Of a DNA stretch of 64,000 nucleotides, positions 30,000-41,002 are shown piece after piece. This DNA comes from Lyophyllum atratum. Taxonomy: Eukaryota > Basidiomycota > Agaricomycetes > Agaricales > Lyophyllaceae. The stretch's first letter is position 1, and each line of letters opens with the position of its first letter. A program made the position numbers and the translations under genes. The DNA lies in the NCBI GenBank assembly GCA_014905825.1, contig JACGCN010000004.1, positions 930,001 through 994,000 of the forward strand, given 5' to 3'. The notes under the pieces are model-generated. The model saw only the letters and a program-made list of their open reading frames with translations, was not told the DNA's origin and did no database searches.

Positions 30000-32900
30000 T
30001 TACCCCAGCGCCATCATCCCCCCGATAACTACAGGATGTGCCCCCAGCTGGTCCTGCAACCTCTCCAGGCGGATCCGCTCTCGCTTCTGCTCAGGCGTCT
30101 CCACCTTAATCTTCTTCTCCTTGGGTGGCTTCTTCTCCTTCTCTTTCTTCTCCTTTTTCTTCTGGGCGCTTGCCTCTCCGTCCTGCTGCACCTCACCCTT
30201 CTTCCGACCGAGCAGGCGCCCGAAGCCTCCGCTGCGTGGGGTGCTTGGCGGGTGGGAAAACGATTCTACGGATGGTGAGAAGACACTAGCTCCGCTAGGA
30301 TACAGCGGTGGCGGTGGCGTCATGTCGGGTGCTGTAAGCGGCATCGGCGGGGGCGGTGGGGGCGCCCAGCGGATGTTGGAGCGTTGCTGAGGCCATTGTT
30401 TTGAGGGGCGGACCTGGTCGAAGTAGCTCGCGTTGATGTGGAAGGGGTCAGGACTGTCAGAGTCGAGCACAGCGATGTCCCGGATATATCGCTCGCCGAG
30501 AATGCCCACTTCGGATGAAGTGAGCTCGGTGGAATTAAAGAGAGGGGTAACGGGTGAAGTGTAACGACTGGTGGACAAGGAGCTGTACGATGTAGAGGAT
30601 GCAAGGGAGGGTGGGACAGATTGCACCCGGCCGGTGTGGATGGGTGGTGGGCGGTGTTGACGGTAAGCACTCGTCGATGGGATATGTTCATGGCCGTCGG
30701 ACTGGTAGTGATCCGAATCCGAGTACGCCAGAGTGGCCACGGAGGCAGACAACGATGGGGCTTCTGAGGGAGCCGAGCCGGAATCACGACTCGACCCACT
30801 ATACGCACTATCGCTTCTGATGTTCGCAATGGATGGGTAGTGTTGCAATGGTTCGTTAGGGTGATGGTGGCTAGTCTGGGAGCCGCTGACGTCTGTTAGG
30901 ACGGACATAAACTCAGCCAGCTCATGGATCTCGCTTTCAGTGTGCATAGAAACTACACTATGTGAGCGGCTCCGGCGCTGTGACTTTGTCGGCCTGAGGA
31001 CCGGGAGAGGCATAACTTGATCATCTTCGTACGAATCGTCGGGCGGGACCACATAGCTCGTGTCCCCGATGTCTCCAGAGTCTGAAGAGACGTCTGCATC
31101 GTCTGAGTGATGTGCTTCTATGGGGTGTTGTAGATCTCTAGGACTGTCGGCGTCCAAAACATCCCTATAGTTGACGACGTTTCTTCCATCTAAGAGATCA
31201 TCTTGATCAACAACACTGTTCCTTAGATCCAGGAAGTTCATCTCGGGTGGATGTCTCAAGTCGTCAGAATTTCTCGGGTCGAGCAGGTTCCTGGAGTCAA
31301 TAGTATCCCTGCGGTCCACTGTTTTTGAGTCCATGCCGTTCCTTGGGTCCACCATATTCCTATTCCTTGAGTGCCCGATATTTCTCGAGTGAGAGGCATT
31401 TCCGGATGCCACCATACCCCCCGAGTCGCGGAGGTTCCTTGAGACTGTACCGATAATAAGCATTCCTTGTCTACCTCATCACAACAAGCGAACTCACTGT
31501 ATCCAGAGCCAGTCGCACTAGAATTACCCATATTGCGCCAGCGTGCGTCGGAGGTTCCTCGTGGCCGGGTAACGTACTGCGAATCATTGCCGGGTGGTCC
31601 ATCGGGGCCACCTGGGCCATTTGTCGGACCTCCGCCCCCGCCACCAGGGCCACCGGGGGGTTTGCTATTGTCCTTCTCGCCGCGGCTGCGTGAGGGACGC
31701 TTCTGCGTGTAGGACTAGAGGGAGAGGCGAATACGTTAGGAGAAGACTAACTTGAGAGCAGTTGGCTTACCATGACAGTCTTGAGGGCACTAGAATGTTA
31801 GACATTTATGTGAGCAGGCGATTGAGAAGACAAGGGAAAACTGAGCTTACCGAATCTGGAGACTGCGACAACTGCACAGAGTAGCTACCTCATAGACCCC
31901 TACGGAAGTCGAATTCGAAAGGGCACGATGCATTGCATGCTTTACGAGCGCCTCCAGATGATCCAGCCCGTAGTTCTTTGAGAGCACGAGCAGCTGGCTG
32001 AGGACCGCCGGCGCATGCTGGAGCGGCGTCACAAGTGCGGTGGTATAGAAGTACTGCAGCAACGCCATAGCGATCGGATACGGCTCCGACAGGTCAAACG
32101 AGCGCGCCGTAAGCCTTGGATCTAGACGCGGGTCCTCGCTCGACGCGTTTCCTGATAGTTCGGGGAGCGGGATGTTCATAGCAGAGTCGGGGAGACTCTC
32201 AAGCGCCTGGCGGACACTCTGCGTGAACTTCTTGCGTTGTTCGAGGAACCATGGCCAGCGTTCTTCCAGGATGCGACGTGAGCAGGTGATACGGCGGCCA
32301 TCCTCGCAGACAATGTCAAAATCCCCTACGACGCGTTCCTCGAGTGTGGCGAGGCCGAGCTCCTGCATCGTGATGTCGAGTTTGAGCGGCGGGGGCTGGT
32401 AGATGCCAAAGGCCTCGAGATCGACGACAGCGACATGGTCCCAGGAGAGCAGCCGTCGATTATAGTCGTCGACGAGGTTGCCATTGCGGTTGCCAAAAAT
32501 GATGAACTTGTTCGCTTCGGCCCAGAGGCTTCCACGGAACCACGAGCCGCTCTCCACGGCCTTGCCGGGATCGATGCGTGACCAGGTCATGGAGACGAGA
32601 TCTAGCACCCAGATGGAGAAGGATTGGTAGGAGTGTGCGAGGTAGGTGCCGGCAATGATGAGGTTCGTGCCAAGAATGGCGCCTGTGGGAAAGCGAAGGC
32701 CAGGTGGGAATGTGGCGCCGGCCATGGCAGAGGATTTATCCTGGATGGTGAAGTCGGTGTCTGGGAGGGGAGAGAAGACCTCGAGTTCGCGCTTGACGTC
32801 GGTGAACTACGATGAAACGGTCGATAAACACATGATAATCTGGCTGGACGTTCGATACGTACATTATAGTTGCTGTAAAGGTAAATGTCGCTCGGGTGGT

Positions 32901-33822
32901 CTTCACTTGGTGGCGCGGAATATGGTTGATGGATAAGTGATTCAGTTGATGTAAACTCTGTTGGAGGCTTGGAGCCTCTGTCTGGTCCAAAGCGCTGTCC
33001 CGGCGGGCCCAGGGTGGACGCAGATTGCGAATTTCGCATCTCCTCTTGGGGAAGGCGTACCGCGATGTTGGATGAGACGGCGACACTGCGATAGGTACCG
33101 CAATGACGCGGGTAGTCGCGTCGTTGCACCCACGTCCTGCTCACAAGGTCATACACGCACACATCGTCGAGCCACGTGTTATTGAAATCCTGTCCACCGA
33201 TGATGAAAAGCCGATCTACGGTAACCGACGACAGGTGTGCATAACGCGCCCGAGGTAGTAGGTTCTCCGGAACCGGGACCGACGACTGGGTGGCGGGCAG
33301 CCAATGTCGAGTGACAATATCGAAGAAGCGCACGTCATTCAAGACGCACAGTTCATCTGGGTTGATGGAGTCGGGTTGGTTGCTCATGCCGCCAAAGATT
33401 ATCAGCTTGTTATTCCCTAGGTTGTTGGTTGAGTGGATACGATCAAGGCATGCCGGCAATTGGACTCACATGTATCTGCGCTGTGGAAGTATCGGGCGCG
33501 TGGGACATCGTCCTCTGGAGAAATTGGGATCCTCTCCCAATTGAAAGTCTCCAGGTCGAACACGTATAGATCGGAAACCATTTTGCGCTCCGTGACCAGG
33601 CGCCCTCCCTGAGATGAAGTTTATTAAAAGCCCCGACTATCAATTTGTAGGCGCTCACGAAAAGGTACATTTTCGACCCCACCACAGTCGTCGAGGCCCC
33701 CTAGGCTCTGTGAGTGTTTGCAAACGTGCGAATTAATGCTCTACACATACCACAAGCTTCGCCGGGACATCGCCTGTTGTCTTCCGACAGAAGGTGGTCA
33801 AGTCATAGATGGAATGGAGCAT
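30000..33822 (-). CDS. Kelch-BTB protein with long disordered C-terminal region
   Basis: The N-terminal part holds kelch blades: KMYLFGGRLV, LYVFDLETFNWERIP, NNKLIIFGGMSNQPDS, DRLFIIGGQDFNNTWLDD and NKFIIFGNRNGN. A BTB-like segment follows (FDIVCEDGRRITCSRRILEE, then LLQYFYTTALVTPLQ). The last exon (31463-30000) encodes a long disordered tail with repeated D-x-R-N units, then Ser-rich blocks, PPPPPP runs and a Lys/Glu-rich helical end (KKKEKKEKEKKPPKEKK). Kelch-BTB proteins usually act as adaptors or scaffolds. S. pombe Ral2, an activator of Ras1, combines these folds and could be related, but this is unproven. The start at MLHSIYDLTTF is the first Met in frame after a plausible acceptor, so an upstream exon may be missing. 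At least six introns fit. Confidence 0.78.
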
Positions 33823-34448
33823 CGGGGCAACGGTGACCCGAGCTGGGGCGCTGTAGAGGGGGGCGGAGAGCAGTAGTTAGCAAGGGCAGGTACAACGCGC
33901 TAAGTAGTTGCCCAAATATTGATCGATCTTTCGGCAATATCCTTTAGGCCCACGCTTAGGGGAATTGATTTGATGTTCCACAGATTCCCTTCCAGTGTAA
34001 TATCCGAGATTTGTCGACCTGTATAAGGTGCAGATATGCTCCCAGTCTATGCTGCCAGCACCAAATCTCTCCTTGTACTCGTTCTGTATGAGCCATTTTT
34101 GATCAACTACCCTCGACTACACCCTCCGATTAGCATGGGCGAATGCACATGGCAAAGCCCCCTGTCCATATGTTATCGCTGATACCGACCCTAATTCCAA
34201 TTTTCTGTGGCGATGATGGCGCGACTGCAGCTTTCGCGTGATTAATGCAACCAAACGCTCGCTCATGACAGATGCCATGCCGTGCGATAGAGATAGGCCT
34301 CTACATTTTTTGTTACAATCTTGTACCCACGAAGTCTGAGTCTCTCGTTGGAAGGATGAGAAAGATCTCTGTGGCAGTCTGTGGCCCTGTTCGAGATCGT
34401 GCGGGCGATGTTCGAACGATGAGGAGCTTCGGTAAATCTCGATAGTCG
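33823..34448. promoter_or_regulatory. Divergent intergenic region of the kelch-BTB and PDX3 genes
   Basis: No supported gene is seen. A small upstream exon of the kelch-BTB gene may lie between 33.86 and 34.1 kb, because a good acceptor (CCCCTCTACAG on the minus strand) sits just before the chosen start. Confidence 0.35.
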
Positions 34449-35298
34449 ATGCTTTTGATTCGCGCCATCACCAGTCGACTCCAAATCCGATCTTTGTACG
34501 CTCCTCGACACCGCCCCCGCTTACCCATACTCCTTATCCGACCCCGATCCCTCACTATGGATCTTCAAATTGTGGCCGACCAGCTCAAGGTCCTCCCGCA
34601 CCGCCAATACGTGACCGCTGATGGCATCTCGCCGACGACCGTCGCCCCGTCTCCAATCGACCAGTTTCGCGTCTGGTTCAAGGAGGCAGCCGAGGGGGGC
34701 GTCGTCCAGGAGCCAGAGGCAGTGTGCCTAAGCACGGCGACCCCTACGGGCATCCCGTCTGCGCGCATGGTCCTTTTCAAGGAGCTCGATCCGCGTGGCT
34801 TCGTCTTCTTCACGAACTATACCTCACGCAAATCGCAGGAGCTCTTGGCGAACCCACATGCGGCCTTGGTATTCTATTGGCGAGAGGTCCATCGATCCGT
34901 ACGAGTCATTGGGCGTGTAGAGAAGGTCAGCCAAGAAGAGAGTGATGAATACTTCCAGAGTCGGCCTGTGGGCAGTCGGGTCGGTGCCTGGGCAAGTAAG
35001 CAGAGTACAGTGGTGGGTGAAGGGGAGTTGCATGAACGGCTGCACAAGCTGGAGCAGAAGTTTGGACCCGATGTGCCCACTCCAGAGTTTTGGGGTGGCT
35101 GGAGAGTTGTGCCAAAGTTAGTAGCTTTGTTCACCGACATCTTCCTTCATGCTGAAATAACGCTACCCTCTTTTCACCAGCGAGGTCGAGTTTTGGATAG
35201 GAAAGCCCTCGCGATTACACGACCGCGTCCGATACCTGCGCATAGAGAATTCCCCGGAAGACACACCAGCATGGAAGATCGAAAGACTAGCTCCTTGA
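34449..35298 (+). CDS. PDX3: Pyridoxamine/pyridoxine 5'-phosphate oxidase
   Basis: This FMN enzyme makes pyridoxal 5'-phosphate (vitamin B6 salvage). Conserved parts are PIDQFRVWFKEA, TPTGIPSARMVLFK, GFVFFTNYTSRK, HAALVFYWREVHRSVRV and QSRPVGSRVGAWAS. After a single intron (about 35117-35183) come EVEFWIGKPSRLHDR, with the Arg-Leu-His substrate motif, and a C-terminus ending WKIERLAP. The enzyme core starts at about Met 34557. An in-frame Met at 34449 adds 36 residues rich in Arg and Leu with no acidic residue (RAITSRLQIRSLYAPRHRPR), which looks like a mitochondrial targeting peptide. Both starts may be used. The length from 34557 is about 230 residues, as expected. Confidence 0.95.
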
Positions 35299-35394
35299 TT
35301 TTCATAGATGACAACAGCAAGTGTAACTAGTATGAAAATTATCGCATACAGGATCCATCACTCCAGCCAGGAGTTCAATGCTGAGAAACGATCC

Positions 35395-36756
35395 TTACGC
35401 TGACTTCCCCTGTGCAGCCAACGAACACGCCCTTGACCATTTCTCAAACGCCTCCTTCATTTGTCGTTCATCTCCGCTCACCCAATGCTTCAATGCATCT
35501 CCTTGGAGCGCTCGACCGAATGAGAAACTCAACGGTGGGAGCCGCCTCCAAGGCGATCCTAGGCCCGACGAATTGACCAGCGCGTTCGCCGCGGCGAGCC
35601 ACGAAGTAGCGACTGGTGACGGCAGACCACCTGCAATGCATTTCACGATTAGTATAATAAGACAACTAGGGTCCTTCACGGAATGCGGGGAAACATCGTC
35701 GCTATGACGTACCAGACAGGAACACGACGCCAGGGACAGCGATCGGCACCGAGCGCGATATCACCGTCGCGGTCGCCACCGCGATTTCTTCCGGGGTCAC
35801 CGTTTTCCTCGATTCGTGCTTCAGCCCCGGCTGGGGGAATGACGGCTTAATCAGGGATCCTACCTCGTAAATCAGTGCCGCGAACTTTTCGCCGTTAGTG
35901 ACGATCAACAAAGAACACGCACCTTCAAGTAAGACCCCATGGACTTTGCACCGGTCGTAGATCTGCGTTATCGCCCGTTCGTGCACATCAACACTGCGCG
36001 CCAGGTCCGCATCCTCGGAAAAGTCCACGTCCGGTTCCACGATCGGCACCAACCCCGCCTGTTGGCTTATTGCCGCATACTGTGCGAGCGTCTCCGCCTG
36101 TGAATCAAGCCCTGCTTGGGTGGGGAGCCCAAGCGTGGGACCGCTGCATGCGATAGGGACACGCCATTTGGAGAACCGGGCCCCGGCGATACGTGCGGCT
36201 TGTAACTTGGGGAGGAGGCCATCGAGCCCCTCGACGATGAACTCGGCCTCCGACCTTGGGAGGGGGCTAAGCACGCCGTTTGCGCGGACGCCGGTGATTA
36301 TACCCTTTGCAGTGAGTATCGCTCCGAGCTGGAAGGTGAGGAGAGTCTCGGAGTAGAGGATGACGCCGGATATGTATTCTGTGTAGGTGCCATGAGCGAT
36401 GGCGAATGAGATAAATTAGCGGACTTCAACTGACCATTTGAGAGCGCCTCGTATGCTGCCTCACGCCATTTCCGTCTTCTTTCCTTCTGCTCTTCCTCCG
36501 TCCATTCTTTCTTTTTGCCCTCCTCATCGGCAGCACCATGCAGCACCTCCGCGATAGCGTCGGGTGTCTCATCAGTCGCGTAGATGCCCTTGCCGCGCGG
36601 GTACACCAATGCTCGGGCGGTGTCGATGAGCTCGCTGGCGACGGCGGAAGTGTGGATCGGTTGGAGGAACACATCGGGCCTGTGTCTCCGCTCGGACGCT
36701 AGGTCGGGGGTGGAGAAGAGGTTAGCAGGGGGGCTGTTAGTGGTTACGGGCGCCAT
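35395..36756 (-). CDS. Class I (Schiff-base) fructose-bisphosphate aldolase
   Basis: This glycolytic aldolase splits fructose-1,6-bisphosphate through a lysine Schiff base. Landmarks match animal and plant aldolases: GKGIYATDET (GILAADES in animals), ARFSKWRVPI (Lys of the KWR motif), VPIVEPD, LLEGSLIKPSF (the Schiff-base Lys), VVFLSGG, SFGRALQGDALKHW and SLAAQGKSA. Four exons join in frame. Two differences stand out: the GIKVDKG loop of animals reads GVRANG here (Lys replaced by Arg), and the protein stops right after LAAQGKSA, without the C-terminal tail that carries the conserved Tyr in vertebrate enzymes. A charged insert (KKKEWTEEEQKERRRKW) follows the first block. Most fungi use the metal-dependent class II enzyme, so this copy is notable. 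Confidence 0.92.
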
Positions 36757-37140
36757 CGGGTCGAATCTTATGGTAAATATGGGATGAGAGTGGGTCTTGA
36801 ATCAGGAGAATGAGAGAAAGAAGCGTCAAATTGAGACTCCATTGTTTCGCACGTGTATAATCGTCACGGCTAGCGTCCACTGGTAGTACGATGGGGACTC
36901 ATATTAAGTGAACCAACACTCGGTATGCCTCTACATAGCTTCATACGCCTTCCGGTCGTGTCCTCTGCTCCTCGCGCTACGAGAGCCAGGATCCTTGGGT
37001 ATGTCTTACAAGCCTGACCTATATGGGTAGTCAAGTAAGACGAGCATAATGGAGAACGTGTGAACGAGACAAACCAGGCCTGCCAACTCGTCCCATGCTA
37101 CATGAATGGTAACCGGTAATGTATGAGCCGTGGCCCATCA
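36757..37140. promoter_or_regulatory. Upstream region of the aldolase gene
   Basis: These 384 bases lie between the aldolase start and the 3' end of the small mitochondrial-type gene. No gene is seen. Confidence 0.4.
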
Positions 37141-37587
37141 TCATGGCTTCGCTTGCGTGGATTCTTTGGATTCGTCCGCAACGATTTTTTTCTCGTCTGG
37201 AGAGAGCGTCAAAAAGGCTGCTTTCTGCTGCTCAGCCCATCTACGCGCCTAAAGCATCGAGTGCAGAAATTGAAAAGTCGGTTTAGAAGATAAAATGCGA
37301 GCACAAACAGGTTGGAAGACGTGTTCATGGTCTCCGAAATCATAGACAAACACCCCGTATGCTGCTGTGGCTGCTGCGTTTCGTTAGATGCACATTGACG
37401 CGAAGAAAGAAACAAGCGACTCGCCTGGTATCAGAGTCCACGAAAGGACACGCGCCATGGTGTAGAACCACGGTGGCCGGAAGTCGTCCTCATCGCCGGG
37501 TGTTCGGGGCAGCCTATGGACTTTCGTCGCCATTGTTCTGGAGGTGCGCAGCGGGCGAAGAATCGAGCCCTGAAATGGCCGGAGCAT
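37141..37587 (-). CDS. Small one-helix protein, probably mitochondrial
   Basis: Three exons (37587-37425, 37373-37309, 37248-37141) join into a 111-residue protein. The N-terminus is basic with no acidic residue at first (MLRPFQGSILRPLRTSRTMA), like a mitochondrial presequence. A charged region with PGDEDDFRPPWFY follows, then one hydrophobic helix (VLSWTLIPAATAAYGVFVY). A soluble tail with WAEQQKAAF and SPDEKKIV closes the protein. I do not recognise a named family; the layout suits a single-pass inner-membrane or assembly factor. The first intron has a GC donor (CAG|GCGAGT). Met 37587 is the first Met after a region with no conserved sequence. Confidence 0.65.
37374..37424 (-). other. GC-AG intron in the small one-helix gene
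   Basis: The donor is CCAG|GCGAGTCG and the acceptor is AACGCAG. Only this join continues the hydrophobic helix in frame (P-A-A-T-A-A-Y); reading through gives a stop. Confidence 0.75.
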
Positions 37588-38013
37588 TGGAACGATTCTA
37601 CGCGACGTAGTAGAGTGGACTCGGAGATTCAGAACCTGCGAATAAACAAATTTGGGTGTGACCAAATTTGCTCACGTTCTTGACTTCTAACTTCAAGCTT
37701 TCGAACACCGCGGCCTCGCTGATTCTTGTCATCCCACTCCAACTCGTCGTGCTACTTCTTTCTGGATGTCGAAACTTCCGCCGACACAGGCTCGTGGCCC
37801 CGTGCATCAAAATGTGGAAGATGATTATCTTCAAAGCGAGGAAGCCAGAGTGCTGTTATAACCCCCGAGTTATAATTATGTACACCCCAGGGTTCCTCGA
37901 CAGGATAATCCTTGGCGGAGTCTCATGAGGGGCCTCAGCATCTTCAGGGAAGCACTGGATACCTCCGCGACCGCTCTTAAGAACTATCAGGATGGTATAG
38001 ATTTAATTCTCAA
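37588..38013. promoter_or_regulatory. Divergent intergenic region of the small protein and P450-1
   Basis: No gene is seen in 426 bases between the two starts; an AT-rich tract (TATAGATTTAATTCTC) lies directly before the P450-1 start. Confidence 0.4.
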
Positions 38014-40178
38014 ATGGCTTTTCCCATCTTTTTCCTTGCCTTCTCTGTGCTTGCCTTTCTCTTCATACGGGACAGGCGTTCTAGAAAACGCCCTCCCTTA
38101 CCTCCCGGACCTCCTGCAGATCCCATCATTGGACATCTTCGATTGATTCCGCCAGTGGGCCAGGACGTTTTCTTCTATGAGATGGGTAAAATATACGGTA
38201 TGTCTATGCATGCCCTCACGTAGTGCAAAAGTGACAAAAGTGAATATACTTTTACCAGGCGATGTTGTACACATCAAGGTTCTGAATCAATCCCTTATTG
38301 TTCTGAACAGTGTCCAAGCGGCCAATGACCTACTCGACAAACGAGGCCACAACTACAGCGATAGGCCTGACTTTCCAATCTTCGACCTGTGACTCTTGCA
38401 CCTTGTCCGTGCTACATATAGAACTGATATCGATGTTGTCCTGTAGGTGGGGCATGGGTGACACGCTCATTATCGCATCTGGAGAGGAATTCCGTGTGCA
38501 ACGAAGAATGGTTCAAAAGTACTTCCACAAAGAGAAGCGTAATGATTATCGTGCCATCCAAACCCGGGAGGCTCGTGTTCTTGCCCAAAACCTTCTTTGC
38601 GACCATAAGAATAGAATGGAACTCTTAGTGCGGTACTCTCATTTATTTTTCTTCCATTGCATAAAGTGTTTATGATCTATCCCTTGATCCAGATATACGA
38701 CAGCTATTATTGTCGATGTGACTTATGGGCATCAGATTGTGTCAAATGATGATCCATACGTCAAAATTGCTAATGCTTGCGGCCGTGCAGCAGCAACATC
38801 GGGTCCACCTGGTGGCACGCCTATCGATCTATTCCCAGTTCGTAAGTTGGATTCAGGTTCTACTCTCTTTGTTGCCGAGCAATAACCTCTAATGCCCTAG
38901 TTAAATATTTCCCCTCCTGGTTCCCTGGGACACACTACGCCAACGTTGCGCGCAGTCAGTCCCAACATTTCCAGAAACTCAAGGATTACCCCCTTTCACA
39001 AGTAATGGAACAAATGGTATATTTCATCACCGAGAGCGCGATTCCTTGCTGATGACTTGTTCAGAACCAAGGGACTGCAAAGCCGTCGTTTTTGGCCGAT
39101 CAGTTGGAGGCTTTCAATCAGGAAGGGTCGCCAGATGCTGCCACGCTCAAACGACTCAAGGCTGCCGCTTCAATTGTGTATATTGCGGGCGCGGAAACGG
39201 TACGGCGATGACTCAAGTTATGTCCCACTGATAATTTTTTTGAACGAATCTTGAATTTAGACATCATCTATGCTTTCCTTCTTCATCCTGGCGATGCTCC
39301 TCTACCCCGACTGCCGACAGAGAGCACAAGCGGAGATTGATGCTGTGGTTGGTTCTGACCGCCTTCCGGAGTTCTACGATCGGAAAAGCCTTCCGTACTT
39401 GGAGTGCCTCTTGCAGGAAATACTGCGGTATGTTGTCCTTGCTATGAGCTCATGCCATGTACCTCCTCATTATATATCATCTTTCAAGCTGGAACCATGC
39501 TGTTCCATCAGGTGTGCTTGATCAGTTCCATACATAATCTCAACTCATTGGGACCTGCCTTCCAAGGAGTACCCCACAGGACGATGGAAGATGATATCTA
39601 CAAGGGCATGCTAATTCCCAAGGGCTCCACTATCATTGGGAATATCAGGTGCGTAATAGTACTCTCGTACAAATCTATACACTGCACTCCGTTCATGGTC
39701 ATTTAACAGATCAATGACTTTGGACGATTCTGTATATAAAAACCCCTTCGACTTCGATCCAATCCGATTTCTACCAGCACCAGCGGGTCGAGGCGAGCCA
39801 TACGCTATCTCACCATTTGGCTTTGGACGGAGGTAAGTAGTTAGAGCAGCCTCAAGGCACCGAAGTCGACTGACTTGTTGATACAGGATATGCCCCGGTC
39901 GTCATTTGGCGGATGACAGCCTCTGGATTGCGATTGCAACCATCTTGTCAACAGCTTCGATCTCCAAAGCTATCGGGGAGGACGGGAACGAAATAACTCC
40001 TGATGTTGTCCCAATCACCGTTGGAGTAACAAGGTTTGACGCGCTAATCCTGTTCTGCGGAGAATTACTTTGGCTGATATTGTGGCCGCATAGTCAACCG
40101 AGTCCTTTCCAGTGCGACCTTAAACCCAAGAATACGATGGCCTCGAATCTCCTTAGGCAGATTACAGATAATGTGTGA
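38014..40178 (+). CDS. Cytochrome P450, copy 1
   Basis: This is a membrane-anchored haem monooxygenase of the microsomal type. The N-terminus MAFPIFFLAFSVLAFLFI is the membrane anchor, followed by the proline-rich hinge PPLPPGPPADPIIGH. Later parts are the I-helix AGAETTSS with the oxygen-binding Ala-Gly-x-Glu-Thr-Thr pattern, the K-helix ExxR in LLQEILR, FDPIRFLPA (PERF-like) and the haem loop FGFGRRICPGRH. The C-terminus ends RQITDNV after a last intron. I count about ten introns, all with GT-AG ends, including the one at 38842-38900. It is closely related to copies 2 and 3 to the right. The substrate cannot be told from sequence. Nothing suggests that the gene is broken. Confidence 0.9.
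38842..38900 (+). other. GT-AG intron in P450-1, equivalent to GC-AG introns in copies 2 and 3
   Basis: It lies in the codon after FPV; the donor is C|GTAAGT and the acceptor CCCTAG. The phase and flanking protein are the same as in copies 2 and 3, so it serves as a reference for the donor change. Confidence 0.8.
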
Positions 40179-41002
40179 TCAGATAATTATCTGATAGCTA
40201 GTAAACTTATTTGCCTCGTCCCGGCGATTGCACCAATATAAGTAGTAGTTGACAAGATTATCTTGAGGTTGTGTCGATCACTTTTTCTCTGTCTCGGGAC
40301 GTCGTGCATCAATCGTGCATGACCGATGGACCCGCCAACCTTGTTCACTGGACTTCAAATTTTCAAATCTCATGTAGCTTTGTCAGCGCCAAGTTTTTGA
40401 TGCTGTTCAACCTTGTTCGACTCGCTACTACACTGTACCAACACTTGTACAGACGTTCCACTATTTCTTGTCCATTCGTGTCTCCGCTTGATTTCAAAGA
40501 CCAGGCAGGAATACCCGAGCCTGCAGCGACAAGACGACATGTTGATCTTCTGATACTCCATTCCCAATGAGCCGAAATTAAAAGGTTCTCGCGATACCCA
40601 ACTTCCAAGGATGGGATAACGGCTTGCCGCCGTTTCGGAGTTGCCAGTGGACCGACCCTAGCTCTATCCACACGTTACTATGTATCGCAGACGAGTAGCA
40701 TCATCGCTCTAGTTCAACTTCTATCATCAAAGCCTCGGGAAGCCATGCGAGGTGGAGTCTTTGCGCAACCACGACAAGCCGTACGCTGGTTAAGTATTTG
40801 TGGGTATAGGCGAGGCCCGGTGACCAATGGAACTTCTGGTCCCAACACACAATTGATGCCAGTGATTCATGAATCATCGTCCTTACCCAAAGATGGTGTG
40901 ACAGGCGTGGGGAAGCCCTACGAGCCGTGTCATTAACAATCTCCCTGTCAATGGCTTGAGATCTGAACAACGTCGTCGTTTTTCGCATCTTCTTTTCGCT
41001 GT
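40179..41002. other. Spacer between P450 copies 1 and 2
   Basis: About 824 bases hold short open frames on both strands (for example 40271-40570 + and 40363-40671 -) with no family resemblance. Nothing else is seen. Confidence 0.45.

Noticed and set aside
40271..40671. Overlapping frames on both strands between P450-1 and P450-2
   Set aside because: Neither strand shows a family, signal peptide or splice partner; mutual overlap suggests chance.
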